DNA of 22,974 bases. It comes from Pirellulales bacterium. Lineage in GTDB: Bacteria; Planctomycetota; Planctomycetia; Pirellulales; JAICIG01. The stretch lies in assembly GCA_025924495.1 (NCBI GenBank), contig JAICIG010000068.1:1-22974 (forward strand), given 5' to 3'. Below, in pieces: positions 8,734 through 16,140 of the stretch (its first letter is position 1; each line of letters starts with the position of its first letter). A program made the position numbers and the translations under genes. The notes beneath the pieces were generated by a model, which was not told the origin of the DNA, made no database searches, and saw nothing but the letters and a program-made list of their open reading frames with translations.

Positions 8734-9885
8734 TTACTTCGCTGTTGAGAAGGACGCTGGCAGCGAGTTGCCTTTCACAACAGGATCAGGCGTTTCTGTT
8801 CCGAACAGAACCGGTCGCATCCGGGCGAGCATCGCCGGCGATTCAAAATACGGCCCGCAGCCATGCTTCGAGCCGATGGCTGAGGCTGCGTCGACCTGCA
8901 CGATCTTTTGGCGCTGGTCGTCCGCTAAGGCTGATCGGCGCAGGCCCGCATGCCCGAGCGCCTCTACCGTGCTGCGCGGCCCATACAGCCAATGGTATCG
9001 TTTCAAGACCCGGTCGGCGCTATTGTTGAGCAATAACATTCGCTCCACTTGCGACATGGCTCGGCCAAACCGATGACGTGGCAGCAGCCAGTCGCTGTCG
9101 ATGGCAGGCGAAACGAACACGACTTGCGCCGGCCGCCAGGCGCCGCTGCGCTCGGGAAGTTCGAAAATACCCAGCCTGCCTCCGCCGAGCAGGTGCAAGG
9201 CGCCGCCGACGATGCGGGCGCCGAAGCTCGTGCCAATCAGCGAGATCGCACGGCCAGACGCGCTTTCATCCAGCCACTCTGCGAAGTACCAGGCGATGCG
9301 GTCGGTACGAGAGGCCGCCGCGCGCACATCGCGAATGGCCCCCAAGTCGCCTTGATCGCTGGGCCACGACCAAATAATGAATCGCACCCCGCGCAAAGGC
9401 GAAAGGCCGCGAGTCAGACTGCTGTAGGCGCGGCGGCCGAGTTCACGAGTTTCGCCGCTCGTGTATCCATAGCCAGCGACGAATACGCAGGTTTCGAGCG
9501 ATTGGTCGTCGCTGGAAGCAAAGCTCTTCCGATCCGAGGCAACCCAGTTTCCCGGTCCGGCGAGCCGCCAGTAGTGCAGGGCTTCGGTCGTTCGCCCTGG
9601 CGTCGTCGTCCCTAGCCCTCGACAACTGATAAGCCAAAGCTGGTCGAGCGGACGACTCGCCGACGGAGAATTCGAACCGGCCGCCGAGAGCGCACCTTGC
9701 TCGTGTTTCAGCCAATCTGTCTGTTGTTCGTCGGAGCGAGCGCGGTTGTTCTCTGCCAGGGCGCGTGGCGCGTTAAAGACCGCGATGAGCGCCGCAAAGC
9801 CGGCGCAGACCGTCCAAGCGGTGCGCCGGCGAAACCATCGGCTACGCAAAGGATGAATCACGTTGTGAGTTCGAGCGTGGCACAT
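8734..9885 (-). CDS. Alpha/beta hydrolase resembling DUF900, membrane-anchored or exported
   Basis: From the ATG at 9885 the protein has 383 residues. A basic, hydrophobic segment (about 20-44, ending PRALA) is a signal peptide or anchor. The conserved part has LWLISCRGL (about 83-91), VFVAGYGYTSGETRELG (about 134-150), a WSWPSDQG segment (about 172-179) and the nucleophile elbow GTSFG with Ser220. WPS followed by a GxSxG serine resembles the DUF900 branch of alpha/beta hydrolases. A later Asp in VSPAID and His in the C-terminal part could complete the triad, but I cannot assign them. The frame is open further upstream, to a TTG at 10029. That extension looks non-coding in composition, so it is left out. 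No strong ribosome binding site precedes 9885. The substrate is unknown; esterase or lipase activity is only inferred from the fold. Confidence 0.75.
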   Translation of the reverse strand: MCHARTHNVIHPLRSRWFRRRTAWTVCAGFAALIAVFNAPRALAENNRARSDEQQTDWLKHEQGALSAAGSNSPSASRPLDQLWLISCRGLGTTTPGRTTEALHYWRLAGPGNWVASDRKSFASSDDQSLETCVFVAGYGYTSGETRELGRRAYSSLTRGLSPLRGVRFIIWSWPSDQGDLGAIRDVRAAASRTDRIAWYFAEWLDESASGRAISLIGTSFGARIVGGALHLLGGGRLGIFELPERSGAWRPAQVVFVSPAIDSDWLLPRHRFGRAMSQVERMLLLNNSADRVLKRYHWLYGPRSTVEALGHAGLRRSALADDQRQKIVQVDAASAIGSKHGCGPYFESPAMLARMRPVLFGTETPDPVVKGNSLPASFSTAK

Positions 9886-9967
9886 GCTTAAGCGAGTTTT
9901 CGGCCTCGGGTTGCGATAAATCGAGCAGGCTGCCTGCCGCGCGGATATTGGCGCAGATGACGGCCAT
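9842..9967 (-). CDS. Possible 41-residue upstream ORF overlapping the hydrolase start
   Basis: A short frame begins with an ATG just after GAGGAG and reads MAVICANIRAAGSLLDLSQPE before ending at a TAG 44 bases inside the hydrolase gene, in another frame. It contains an amphipathic-looking helix. It could serve as a leader ORF coupling translation into the hydrolase, or it may be chance. The spacing to the GAGGAG is tight (3 bases) and no homolog was recognised. Confidence 0.2.
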   Translation of the reverse strand: MAVICANIRAAGSLLDLSQPEAENSLKHVPRSNSQRDSSFA

Positions 9968-10103
9968 GAGCTCCTCGTGATCCGCGGGAATGCGGCGGCA
10001 CGCGACCGATAACGACGATCGTGCCGCAACCAAGAGCAACGGCCGTGCCACGACGAATGGGAACGGTCGTACTAAAGGGGACAATGGCGCTGAGCGTAGC
10101 GGC

Positions 10104-10985
10104 TCAGGCCTGTCCCGCGGCGCGCTGGCAGACTTTGGCCACTGCCGAAAAATCCTCTGCGCGGCAGCCCTGGTTCAGGGCCGTCATGTACAACTGCAGG
10201 GCAGCCGCCGAAACGGGCAAGGGCGTCCGCAACGATTCGGCCAGTCCTAAAGCCAAGACCAAATCTTTGTACATCAGTTCGGTCGTGAAGCCTGGTGTGA
10301 ACTGGTCGGCAAGCACGTACTTTTTGGCCCGAGCTTCGAACAACGTCGAGTTGCCGCTGGAAACTCGAATGACGTCGATCATTTTTTCCAAATCGGCGCC
10401 GGCTGCTCGAGCGAGTGCAAAGCCCTCGCCGATCAGCGCCATGATGCCGCCGCCAATGAGTTGATTGACCAACTTGATCGTCTGGCCGGAGCCGAGCGGG
10501 CCGACATGGAATGAGTGCTTGCCGAGAGCCTGAAAAAGCGGCTTACAGCGTTCAAAATCGGCTATTTCTCCGCCAGCCATAATCGCCAGCGAGCCCGCCT
10601 CGGCGCCAGCGGGTCCGCCTGAAACCGGAGCATCGAGCATGCTCATGCCCGCTTGCCGCAAGGCGGCGCCGATTCGCCTGGCCGACTCGGGGGCGATCGT
10701 GCTCATATCCACGAAAAGTTTGCCCGGCGCCGCCGCCTGGATCACTCCCTGTTTGCCCAGCGCCACCTCCTCCACCTCAGCGTCGGCGGTGACGATGCTG
10801 ATTACAAAGTCCGAGGCCCTAGCCGCTTCGGCGGGTGTCGCTACATGGCGGCCTCCAGCCGCCTCAAATTCGGCAACGATTTCGGCCCGGCGAGAGCAAA
10901 AAGTAAGTTGATGGCCAGCCCGCAACAAATTGCGAGCCATCGGACGTCCCATCGTCCCGAGTCCAATGAAGCCAATCGTACTCAT
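10104..10985 (-). CDS. NAD(P)-dependent beta-hydroxyacid dehydrogenase (3-hydroxyisobutyrate dehydrogenase / tartronate semialdehyde reductase family)
   Basis: The 293-residue protein has the full family layout. The Rossmann loop GFIGLGTMG lies at 5-13, the substrate-binding segment DAPVSGGPAGAEAG at 118-131 and the catalytic lysine Lys171 in GQTIKLVNQ. An all-helical C-terminal domain follows. It should interconvert a beta-hydroxyacid and its semialdehyde with NAD(H) or NADP(H) in the cytoplasm. 3-Hydroxyisobutyrate (valine breakdown), tartronate semialdehyde (glyoxylate or glycerate metabolism) and succinic semialdehyde are all possible. I cannot separate these by sequence, so no symbol is given. 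Arg14 and Ser31-Arg-Arg in the cofactor half hint at NADPH, but weakly. AGGGA about 8 bases before the ATG supports the start. The hydrolase and antiporter genes lie downstream on the same strand, without an obvious pathway link. Confidence 0.92.
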   Translation of the reverse strand: MSTIGFIGLGTMGRPMARNLLRAGHQLTFCSRRAEIVAEFEAAGGRHVATPAEAARASDFVISIVTADAEVEEVALGKQGVIQAAAPGKLFVDMSTIAPESARRIGAALRQAGMSMLDAPVSGGPAGAEAGSLAIMAGGEIADFERCKPLFQALGKHSFHVGPLGSGQTIKLVNQLIGGGIMALIGEGFALARAAGADLEKMIDVIRVSSGNSTLFEARAKKYVLADQFTPGFTTELMYKDLVLALGLAESLRTPLPVSAAALQLYMTALNQGCRAEDFSAVAKVCQRAAGQA

Positions 10986-11012
10986 GAAGTTTTCCCTGGC
11001 GGTTGCTCAACA

Positions 11013-11046
11013 GAGCGAAGATATCGCTCGATCCGTGCAGGTTCAA
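11013..11046 (-). promoter_or_regulatory. Candidate promoter with overlapping palindrome, upstream of the reductase
   Basis: On the minus strand TTGAAC (11041-11046) and TATCTT (11018-11023) are 17 bases apart, 4 of 6 consensus matches each. The inverted repeat GAGCGA-5-TCGCTC (11013-11029) covers the -10 element, where a repressor would block transcription. The start codon follows about 26 bases after the predicted transcription start. Confidence 0.4.
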
Positions 11047-11255
11047 GCTTGCGGCCTGGACGGAATTTGCGGCCTGTGCGGCGCAATCGTCCCGCTCAAC
11101 TGTCTCGCCTTAGCCCAGGTTTGCCCGTTCTCGTGACGTAACCTAACTTTGCTCAACCAAGATCTTCGTCGCGGGCCAAAGGACGGCGGTCGAGACGGCC
11201 GCGAAACCGGACTCGCAGTACCAACTTACCTGTTGCTCTCAGCTAGGTGCCAAAG

Positions 11256-12179
11256 ATGGCCGACGTAGCGACCGATTCGAAGTACGACCTGAATCAGATT
11301 CTGCAAGGCGCACAATTGCCTGCCTTACCGCAAAGTGCGATCCGCCTCTTGGAGTTATCCCAGAATCCCAAAAACGGGCCGGTTGAATTTGCAGTTCCAA
11401 TCGAAACGGACCCGGGCCTGGCAGGACAGGTGTTGAAGTTCGTCAACTCAGCCTATTTCGGGTTTTCGCGCGAGATTTCCAGCGTCAAGCTGGCAATCAC
11501 GATGGTTGGCATCCGCACGATCAAGAACTTCGCGCTGTGGAGCGCGGTGTTCAGCCTGATGCCGAACCCAAAATGCGGCCCCTTCGACTTGAAAACGCTC
11601 TGGCAAGATTCGCTGCGCAGGGCGTTGTTTGCCCGCTCGTTTGGCAAACTGCTCGGCATGCGCGAAGCGGAAGAACCGTTCGCCGCCGCGCTGCTGCAAG
11701 ACATGGCGGTTCCGCTCCTCGCCAAACAATTGCCGGCCGAATATGCGGAATTGCTGGAATTGCGCGAGCAAGGCAAAGTCCGGCTTTCGCAGCTTGAGCA
11801 GGAACGATTCGGCTGGACGCACTACGACGCCGCCGTAAAGATGGGCCGACAGTGGAACTTGCCCGAGGAGTTCGTCACGCTCATCCAGCACCATACGACA
11901 TTGGACGAACTGATCCAGACGCAAGGCACGCCGCCCGGGCACCTGGCAGTCGCTCTATCGGCGCTCTTGCCCGCGGGCGCCGACGACGCCTGGCATGAAT
12001 CGAGCGCCTTTGAACGAGCCTATCAAACGCTCTGTCCCGCCGGGGGGCCGGCAGTCGCCGATTTCCTTGAAAAAATCGATGCCGAGTTCCAGGAATTCGC
12101 GCCGTTGATGAAGATTGCGACTCCAGCGAAATCGCTCCTTGTAAGCTATCAGGAAGCGACGCAGGCCGTCGCTTCTTAG
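11256..12179 (+). CDS. HDOD domain protein
   Basis: The 307-residue protein is one HDOD domain (about 10-220) with a C-terminal tail. Typical features are LPALPQSAIRLLELSQNP, the IETDPGLAGQVLKFVNSAYFG segment, KLAITMVGIRTIKNFAL and a region around LLQDMAVPLLAKQLP that replaces the HD metal site. HDOD proteins resemble HD-type phosphohydrolases without their metal-binding residues and act as signalling or adaptor proteins linked to cyclic-di-GMP, motility or regulation. No EAL, GGDEF or receiver domain is fused here. The ATG at 11256 has AGG about 8 bases upstream. A GTG three codons earlier is possible but lacks a ribosome binding site. A stem-loop follows the stop. The next gene on the strand, a TPR protein, appears to have its own promoter, so a joint role is uncertain. 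Confidence 0.9.
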   Translation: MADVATDSKYDLNQILQGAQLPALPQSAIRLLELSQNPKNGPVEFAVPIETDPGLAGQVLKFVNSAYFGFSREISSVKLAITMVGIRTIKNFALWSAVFSLMPNPKCGPFDLKTLWQDSLRRALFARSFGKLLGMREAEEPFAAALLQDMAVPLLAKQLPAEYAELLELREQGKVRLSQLEQERFGWTHYDAAVKMGRQWNLPEEFVTLIQHHTTLDELIQTQGTPPGHLAVALSALLPAGADDAWHESSAFERAYQTLCPAGGPAVADFLEKIDAEFQEFAPLMKIATPAKSLLVSYQEATQAVAS

Positions 12180-12203
12180 CACCTTCGAGCGCACGGAGTG
12201 CCC

Positions 12204-12227
12204 GCGTCGCGACGGATTCCGCGACGC
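12204..12227 (+). terminator. GC-rich stem-loop after the HDOD gene
   Basis: GCGTCGCG and CGCGACGC form a perfect 8-base stem with an 8-base loop, 25 bases past the stop, followed by CTTT. An outer pair, CGAGCG (12186-12191) and CGCTCG (12233-12238), could enclose it. The short T run makes this a possible intrinsic terminator rather than a clear one. Confidence 0.35.
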
Positions 12228-12375
12228 CTTTCCGCTCGCACTTAGCAGCGACAGCTTGGGTACAGACCGGTGCTTTGGTCGATGCGCCACGGCGGCCCCG
12301 ATTTGTCTGACTCGGCGCGTATCAACGTTACCTGCGTTGGCTCCTTCACTTGCGGTCGGAGATGGAAGCTGGCAT

Positions 12376-12404
12376 TTGGGATTTATCAAATCGGCGGGTA
12401 GAAT
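12376..12404 (+). promoter_or_regulatory. Candidate sigma-70-like promoter of the TPR gene
   Basis: TTGGGA (4 of 6) and TAGAAT (5 of 6) are separated by 17 bases, about 58 bases before the GTG start of the TPR protein and beyond the stem-loop after the HDOD gene. Its placement supports independent transcription of the TPR gene. Confidence 0.5.
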
Positions 12405-12461
12405 AGCATAGGATCGAACGTCGAGGCGCGGGCAGGCATTCAACAAGGAGGGCGCGAAGCC

Positions 12462-12977
12462 GTGTCGGGTAGCAACCGAGTCCGAATTCAACGGATTCTG
12501 CGAGAAGTCGAGGGCTATCTGGAGATCAATATGCCCCAGACTGCGCTCGACGTCTTGAATCGCATGAAGGACCCGGGAACCTTCCGCGGCCAGCAACTGT
12601 ACTTGACCGGCGAGGCCCTGCGGGCGCTTGAACGCTTCCAAGAGGCCCTGGTTCCGCTGGAGCAAGCGGCAGACCTGTCGCCCAGCAACCTGCGAATCTG
12701 GCTCGCTTTGGGTTGGTGCCACAAGCGCATCGGTCGGATCGATCAGGCCATTGAAGACCTGCAAAAGGCCGAAGAAGTCGCGCCGGACGAGGCGGTGGTT
12801 CCCTACAATCTGGCCTGTTACTGGAGTCTGGTAGGCAATAAAGACCAGGCGCTCAATCATCTGTCGCGGGCCATCGCTATGGATCCCAACTTCCGCGACT
12901 TGATCAACAACGAGCCCGACTTCGATCCATTACGATCCGACCCTGAATTTCGGGCATTGACCGAAATCATTGTTTGA
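12462..12977 (+). CDS. Small tetratricopeptide-repeat protein
   Basis: The 171-residue soluble protein is made almost wholly of helix pairs of the TPR type. Repeats can be read around YLTGEALRALERFQEALVPLEQAADLSPSN (about 46-75), LRIWLALGWCHKRIGRIDQAIEDLQKAEEVAPDE (about 76-109) and VVPYNLACYWSLVGNKDQALNHLSRAIAMDPN (about 110-141). The tail FDPLRSDPEFRALTEII is the common end of bacterial TPR proteins. It has no signal peptide and no catalytic domain, so it is probably a cytoplasmic protein-protein adaptor. The GTG start is well supported by AAGGAGGG about 9 bases upstream. It sits downstream of the HDOD gene and converges with the BBP7 gene across about 98 bases. Its partner cannot be named. 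Confidence 0.88.
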   Translation: MSGSNRVRIQRILREVEGYLEINMPQTALDVLNRMKDPGTFRGQQLYLTGEALRALERFQEALVPLEQAADLSPSNLRIWLALGWCHKRIGRIDQAIEDLQKAEEVAPDEAVVPYNLACYWSLVGNKDQALNHLSRAIAMDPNFRDLINNEPDFDPLRSDPEFRALTEIIV

Positions 12978-13075
12978 ATCTTCGCGCGGCGATCTGCTCT
13001 TCGCGGGCGACTTTTATTCCGACCGCTGCGGCGCCCGGGCATTTCCTGTGGCGTTGTTCCTATCGCCGGCCCAGC

Positions 13076-14548
13076 CTAGTAGTTGTATTTGCCGCCGATG
13101 ATTACCCCGTGCAGAATCAAGTTGCCATTCTTCTGGATATCTCGGATTGCCGCCTGATCGACTAGGAACGGCGGGATCTGATTGTCGGCCAATGCCATGC
13201 GGCTGAAGGCCATCACGCGATAGGCCGCAAAGGCGCTGAACCGCGGCGTGATTTGGAAGCCCGTGCCTAAGTCGATTTGTCCCAGCATCGCGATGCCGTT
13301 CTTGGCGGCTTGCACCCGGAACGGCGATGTGACGTTGGTATTGAAAATATTCTGCACGCTGCCTTGCACGCCACTGCCGGAGTAGACGTTGGCGTCGATC
13401 GTGGAATGGTTGCCGAAAACGCCGAACATCGGCTGGGCGTAGAGACGCCACCGCGGCAGAGCGAACCAGTCGACGCGGCCGCCCATCTGGAAGCCCGCCA
13501 GGCTGTTGGTCACATGCGTGTCGTAATAGGCCTCATCGGCCCCGCCATCATCTCCGAAGTTATGGCCCGCAGCCACCGACCCGAAACTCAGCGTTTCGTT
13601 GAAGCGAAAGAACCGGGCTCCGGCGATTCCGGTGAACAGCAGACCGCCCGGACCATAGGCTATGCGGCGCAAGGCGTTGACCTCGAAGTTGTAGAACTGG
13701 TCGTTCCGCGTGATGCGGTGTTCGTGAGCGTTATCGAAGAAGTCGGTAGCGGGTTGGTTGCCGATGTTCACATAGCCCAAGTTGATCGGCGTGTTCCAGA
13801 TGTTGTTGTCGTTGCGGATGCTTGCTGATCCGGTCATCGGCGCAAGGCCCCAGTAAACGAACTGCACGCCGTACGCGGGTCCGATCATCGGATTGCACGA
13901 GCAGCCGAACCAGCGTCCGAACATCACCTGGCCGCCGCCCGCCCAATTAGCCGCTGCCTGCTGAGTATTCAACGTCTGGTTATAGGCGTTGTTGACGTCG
14001 AAGCTGGTCCAGTATTTATTCGGGTTATCCCGAGTCATGATCATGCCCGCCAGCGATCCAAACCAATAGCCCGGATAGGCGGCGCCGCCCCAAGGCAGGG
14101 CGATCGGAGGGATCGGCTCGCAGGACAATGCACCCGCGAAAGGACTATTGCCTGTCCCACAGCCGCCCATGTCGCACGTCGGGCAGCCGCCGGGGGCTTG
14201 CCCTCCCATGACGCCTTGCGAACCGGGAATTGTCGGCGGCGCCTGCTCCGACCATAACTCATCAGCAGCCGGAGTGGGTACCTGTTCGCCCCACACGTTC
14301 GACGTGTTGGCTGGCGGATTCGGCGGTGTTGGACCGGGCTGCCAACCGACCGGTCGCGCGCCATAAGCCGAGGCGCCATAACCGGCGCTCAGCGGACGCA
14401 ATGAATCGCCCGTCGCTTGTCGCGACGCCGGGGCTTGCGGCGCAGGAATCGGCAGTAAGCCGGGCTTGCCGTAATCGGTTGACTGGCCCCAAGCATTTGG
14501 GGCGATCAACAAACATGCCGTTGCCGTTAGAGCGCACGTCAATCGCAT
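13076..14548 (-). CDS. BBP7 family outer-membrane beta-barrel protein
   Basis: The 490-residue protein starts with a Sec signal peptide ending near NAWG-Q (about 21/22). A Pro/Gly-rich, low-complexity segment follows (about 25-150) and then the barrel-like domain (about 155-490). The barrel part has alternating aromatic and polar residues, for example YWFGSLAGMIMTRDNP, GPAYGVQFVYWGL and FYNFEVNALRRI, and ends with the aromatic tail GGKYNY, typical of outer-membrane strands. This architecture matches the BBP7 (formerly DUF1551) family, which is characteristic of planctomycetes. Its function is not established; an outer-membrane pore or structural protein is inferred. The linker holds a cysteine cluster (C122, C125, C130, C143), and two more cysteines (C216, C218) lie in the barrel. 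GGAG about 11 bases before the ATG supports the start. A 488-base gap separates it from parA upstream. Confidence 0.88.
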   Translation of the reverse strand: MRLTCALTATACLLIAPNAWGQSTDYGKPGLLPIPAPQAPASRQATGDSLRPLSAGYGASAYGARPVGWQPGPTPPNPPANTSNVWGEQVPTPAADELWSEQAPPTIPGSQGVMGGQAPGGCPTCDMGGCGTGNSPFAGALSCEPIPPIALPWGGAAYPGYWFGSLAGMIMTRDNPNKYWTSFDVNNAYNQTLNTQQAAANWAGGGQVMFGRWFGCSCNPMIGPAYGVQFVYWGLAPMTGSASIRNDNNIWNTPINLGYVNIGNQPATDFFDNAHEHRITRNDQFYNFEVNALRRIAYGPGGLLFTGIAGARFFRFNETLSFGSVAAGHNFGDDGGADEAYYDTHVTNSLAGFQMGGRVDWFALPRWRLYAQPMFGVFGNHSTIDANVYSGSGVQGSVQNIFNTNVTSPFRVQAAKNGIAMLGQIDLGTGFQITPRFSAFAAYRVMAFSRMALADNQIPPFLVDQAAIRDIQKNGNLILHGVIIGGKYNY

Positions 14549-15036
14549 CGCTTCGGACTCCGTTCGCTTGCTCGCTATGAACTGCCCAGCCGGTCAATTC
14601 CGTGACCGGCCGAGATGCAGTCGCTTGCGGGGCGGTGAAGACGCGCACCCCGCTGCTTACATGAATCGTCGCGAGGGCGAGGCGAAATCTGAGATTCAGC
14701 CCTCAAACGCACGATTCTGCGAAGTGACGGTGCAGCAATCGGAGCAGAACGAGAGTTTTGCGCCGGCGGTTCTGGCGCTCCAGGGGTGAGAGTTTGCGCC
14801 CCCGAAACAACTAGTCCGGCGCAATCGCTACAGACGGCGCAACCCGAACCGGAACACGCCCGATGACCAAGCCGGGGAAGAATAGCGTTGGCAGAAGGCG
14901 CCGCCAGTATTTTGTGGCACGAACGGGCTAAAAGCGCGTTGCCAGGGCCCGCTGAAAATGCCGGAGCGTCTTTCGCCGAGACGGCAAAGCTACGCAGCAA
15001 CCACGACGCTTGCTCCCCTGCGCTTCAAACACCCAT
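14549..15036. other. 488-base intergenic region between BBP7 and parA genes
   Basis: No gene is convincing here. The minus strand has an open frame over 14575-15000 and the plus strand short ones, but none has a ribosome binding site, a recognisable domain or a clean composition. Apart from the inverted repeat at 14589-14610 I see no clear structure. It probably holds the BBP7 promoter, but no good hexamer pair was found. Confidence 0.5.
14589..14610. promoter_or_regulatory. Perfect inverted repeat in the BBP7 upstream region
   Basis: GCCGGTCA and TGACCGGC flank a 6-base spacer, about 40-60 bases before the BBP7 start codon. It could be an operator or a stem-loop in the mRNA leader. No T run follows on either strand, so it is not a standard terminator. 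Confidence 0.4.
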
Positions 15037-15879
15037 TTAGCCGCGCGCGGTCCTGGGCGCCGCCGCTTCTAAGAGTTCGGCAGCCTCTTCGGCAAACTGT
15101 TCAAGCACTTCCAGCGCCAGTTTGCCGTAGTCCTCGGCGCCGGCCGAACCGGGCGCATATTGGAAGATCGATTGGCCAAAACTCGGGGCCTCGGCCAGTC
15201 GCACGTTGCGGCGGATGCGCGTCGCGAACGGGTGTGCGGCGGACCAGGGCGTTTGACCACCGCGGCACTGGCGGAAAAACTCATCCACATCATGGCTGAC
15301 CTCTGTCGCCAATCGCGTGCCCGATTCGAACATGCACAACACTACGCCCGAAAGCTTCAGACGCGGGTTCAGGCGGCGCGCTACGACGTCGATCGTTTGC
15401 AGCAGCTTGCTTAGCCCATGCAAGGCAAGAAAATGGGGCTGCAGCGGAATGAAAACCTCGTCGACTGTGGCGAGCGCATTGAGCGTGAGAATCCCTAGTG
15501 ATGGGGGACAATCGACCAATAAATAGTCGAACTCGTCGACGTCGGCTTCCAATTTGTCGCGCAAGATCAACTCTCGGCCTACCACGCCGGCCAACTCGAC
15601 CTCGGCGGCCGCCAGATCGAGATGCGAGCCGACGACCCAGAGGTTTTCATCCACTTGACGCCGCACCGCCGCCAGCGTGGCATCGCCCGCCAGCACGTCG
15701 TAAACCGAACCGCCTTCGCGGCCGGGCTCGATGCCTAAATGCAGCGTGGCGTGCGCCTGCGGATCCAGATCGATCAGACAGACTCGCTGCGCGGCTGCGG
15801 CAAGCGCTGCGCTCAGATTGACTGCCGTGGTGGTTTTGCCGACGCCACCCTTCTGATTGATGATCGCAATCTTGCGCAT
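15037..15879 (-). CDS. parA: ParA/Soj family partition ATPase, apparently without ParB
   Basis: The 280-residue protein has the deviant Walker A motif KGGVGKTT (10-17), the switch segment [15 protein letters not shown] (about 35-49) and the Walker B strand YLLVDCPPS. The deviant Walker lysine is present, so it should bind and hydrolyse ATP as a sandwich dimer on DNA or membranes. Length and motifs fit the Soj/ParA group better than MinD, because no C-terminal amphipathic membrane helix is evident. Family roles are segregation of chromosomes or plasmids, or positioning of protein cargo. No parB gene, no parS-like TGTTTCACGTGAAACA site and no gidA/gidB are nearby, so an orphan or cargo-positioning role is possible. 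GGAG about 6 bases before the ATG supports the start. Confidence 0.93.
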   Translation of the reverse strand: MRKIAIINQKGGVGKTTTAVNLSAALAAAAQRVCLIDLDPQAHATLHLGIEPGREGGSVYDVLAGDATLAAVRRQVDENLWVVGSHLDLAAAEVELAGVVGRELILRDKLEADVDEFDYLLVDCPPSLGILTLNALATVDEVFIPLQPHFLALHGLSKLLQTIDVVARRLNPRLKLSGVVLCMFESGTRLATEVSHDVDEFFRQCRGGQTPWSAAHPFATRIRRNVRLAEAPSFGQSIFQYAPGSAGAEDYGKLALEVLEQFAEEAAELLEAAAPRTARG

Positions 15880-15973
15880 CGGGACTCCCTTCGCGAGCGA
15901 GCAACAGCGGGATTTCCATTCCAGCTCCGGCCAAGACGCTGCTTCAGAAGGCAGCGACTTTGCCGGACGCGGG

Positions 15974-16001
15974 ATTATAGGCAGCCGGCAGAAGTTGTCC
16001 T
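15974..16001 (-). promoter_or_regulatory. Candidate sigma-70-like promoter of parA
   Basis: On the minus strand AGGACA (4 of 6) and a perfect TATAAT are 16 bases apart. The predicted transcription start lies about 88 bases before the parA ATG. Confidence 0.5.
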
Positions 16002-16053
16002 AGACGAGAACGGGGCACGCGCGACGGAGCCCGAGTTTGCCGCAAAATAAGGG

Positions 16054-16081
16054 GTTTTGCACTATCGCCCGTTTTGCACTA
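16054..16081. repeat. Direct repeat upstream of nagB
   Basis: GTTTTGCACTA occurs at 16054-16064 and 16071-16081, with a 17-base period, 60-87 bases before the nagB start. A TTGCAC to TAAAAC pair with a 17-base spacer overlaps it, and GGTTTT (16053-16058) pairs with AAAACC (16081-16086). It could be a regulator site or part of the nagB promoter. Confidence 0.55.
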
Positions 16082-16140
16082 AAACCATGCGTGCTAACAA
16101 GAAATGCGTGTTTTTAGCGATTCTTCAGAGAGCGACAGCA

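Noticed and set aside
9886..10029. An N-terminal extension of the alpha/beta hydrolase
   Set aside because: It would begin at a TTG without a ribosome binding site and precede the signal sequence by 48 arginine- and serine-rich residues.
10089..10107. CTGAGC-GTAGCG-GCTCAG hairpin over the reductase stop codon
   Set aside because: Only a 6-base stem and no T run on the minus strand, so it was not called a terminator.
14575..15000. A 141-codon frame upstream of the BBP7 gene on the minus strand
   Set aside because: Cys-, Ala- and Arg-rich with no domain and no ribosome binding site. A decayed or real small gene cannot be excluded, but nothing supports it.
15037..16140. Chromosome origin or partition locus around parA
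   Set aside because: No parS site, DnaA boxes, dnaA, gidA/gidB or parB gene was seen in the window.
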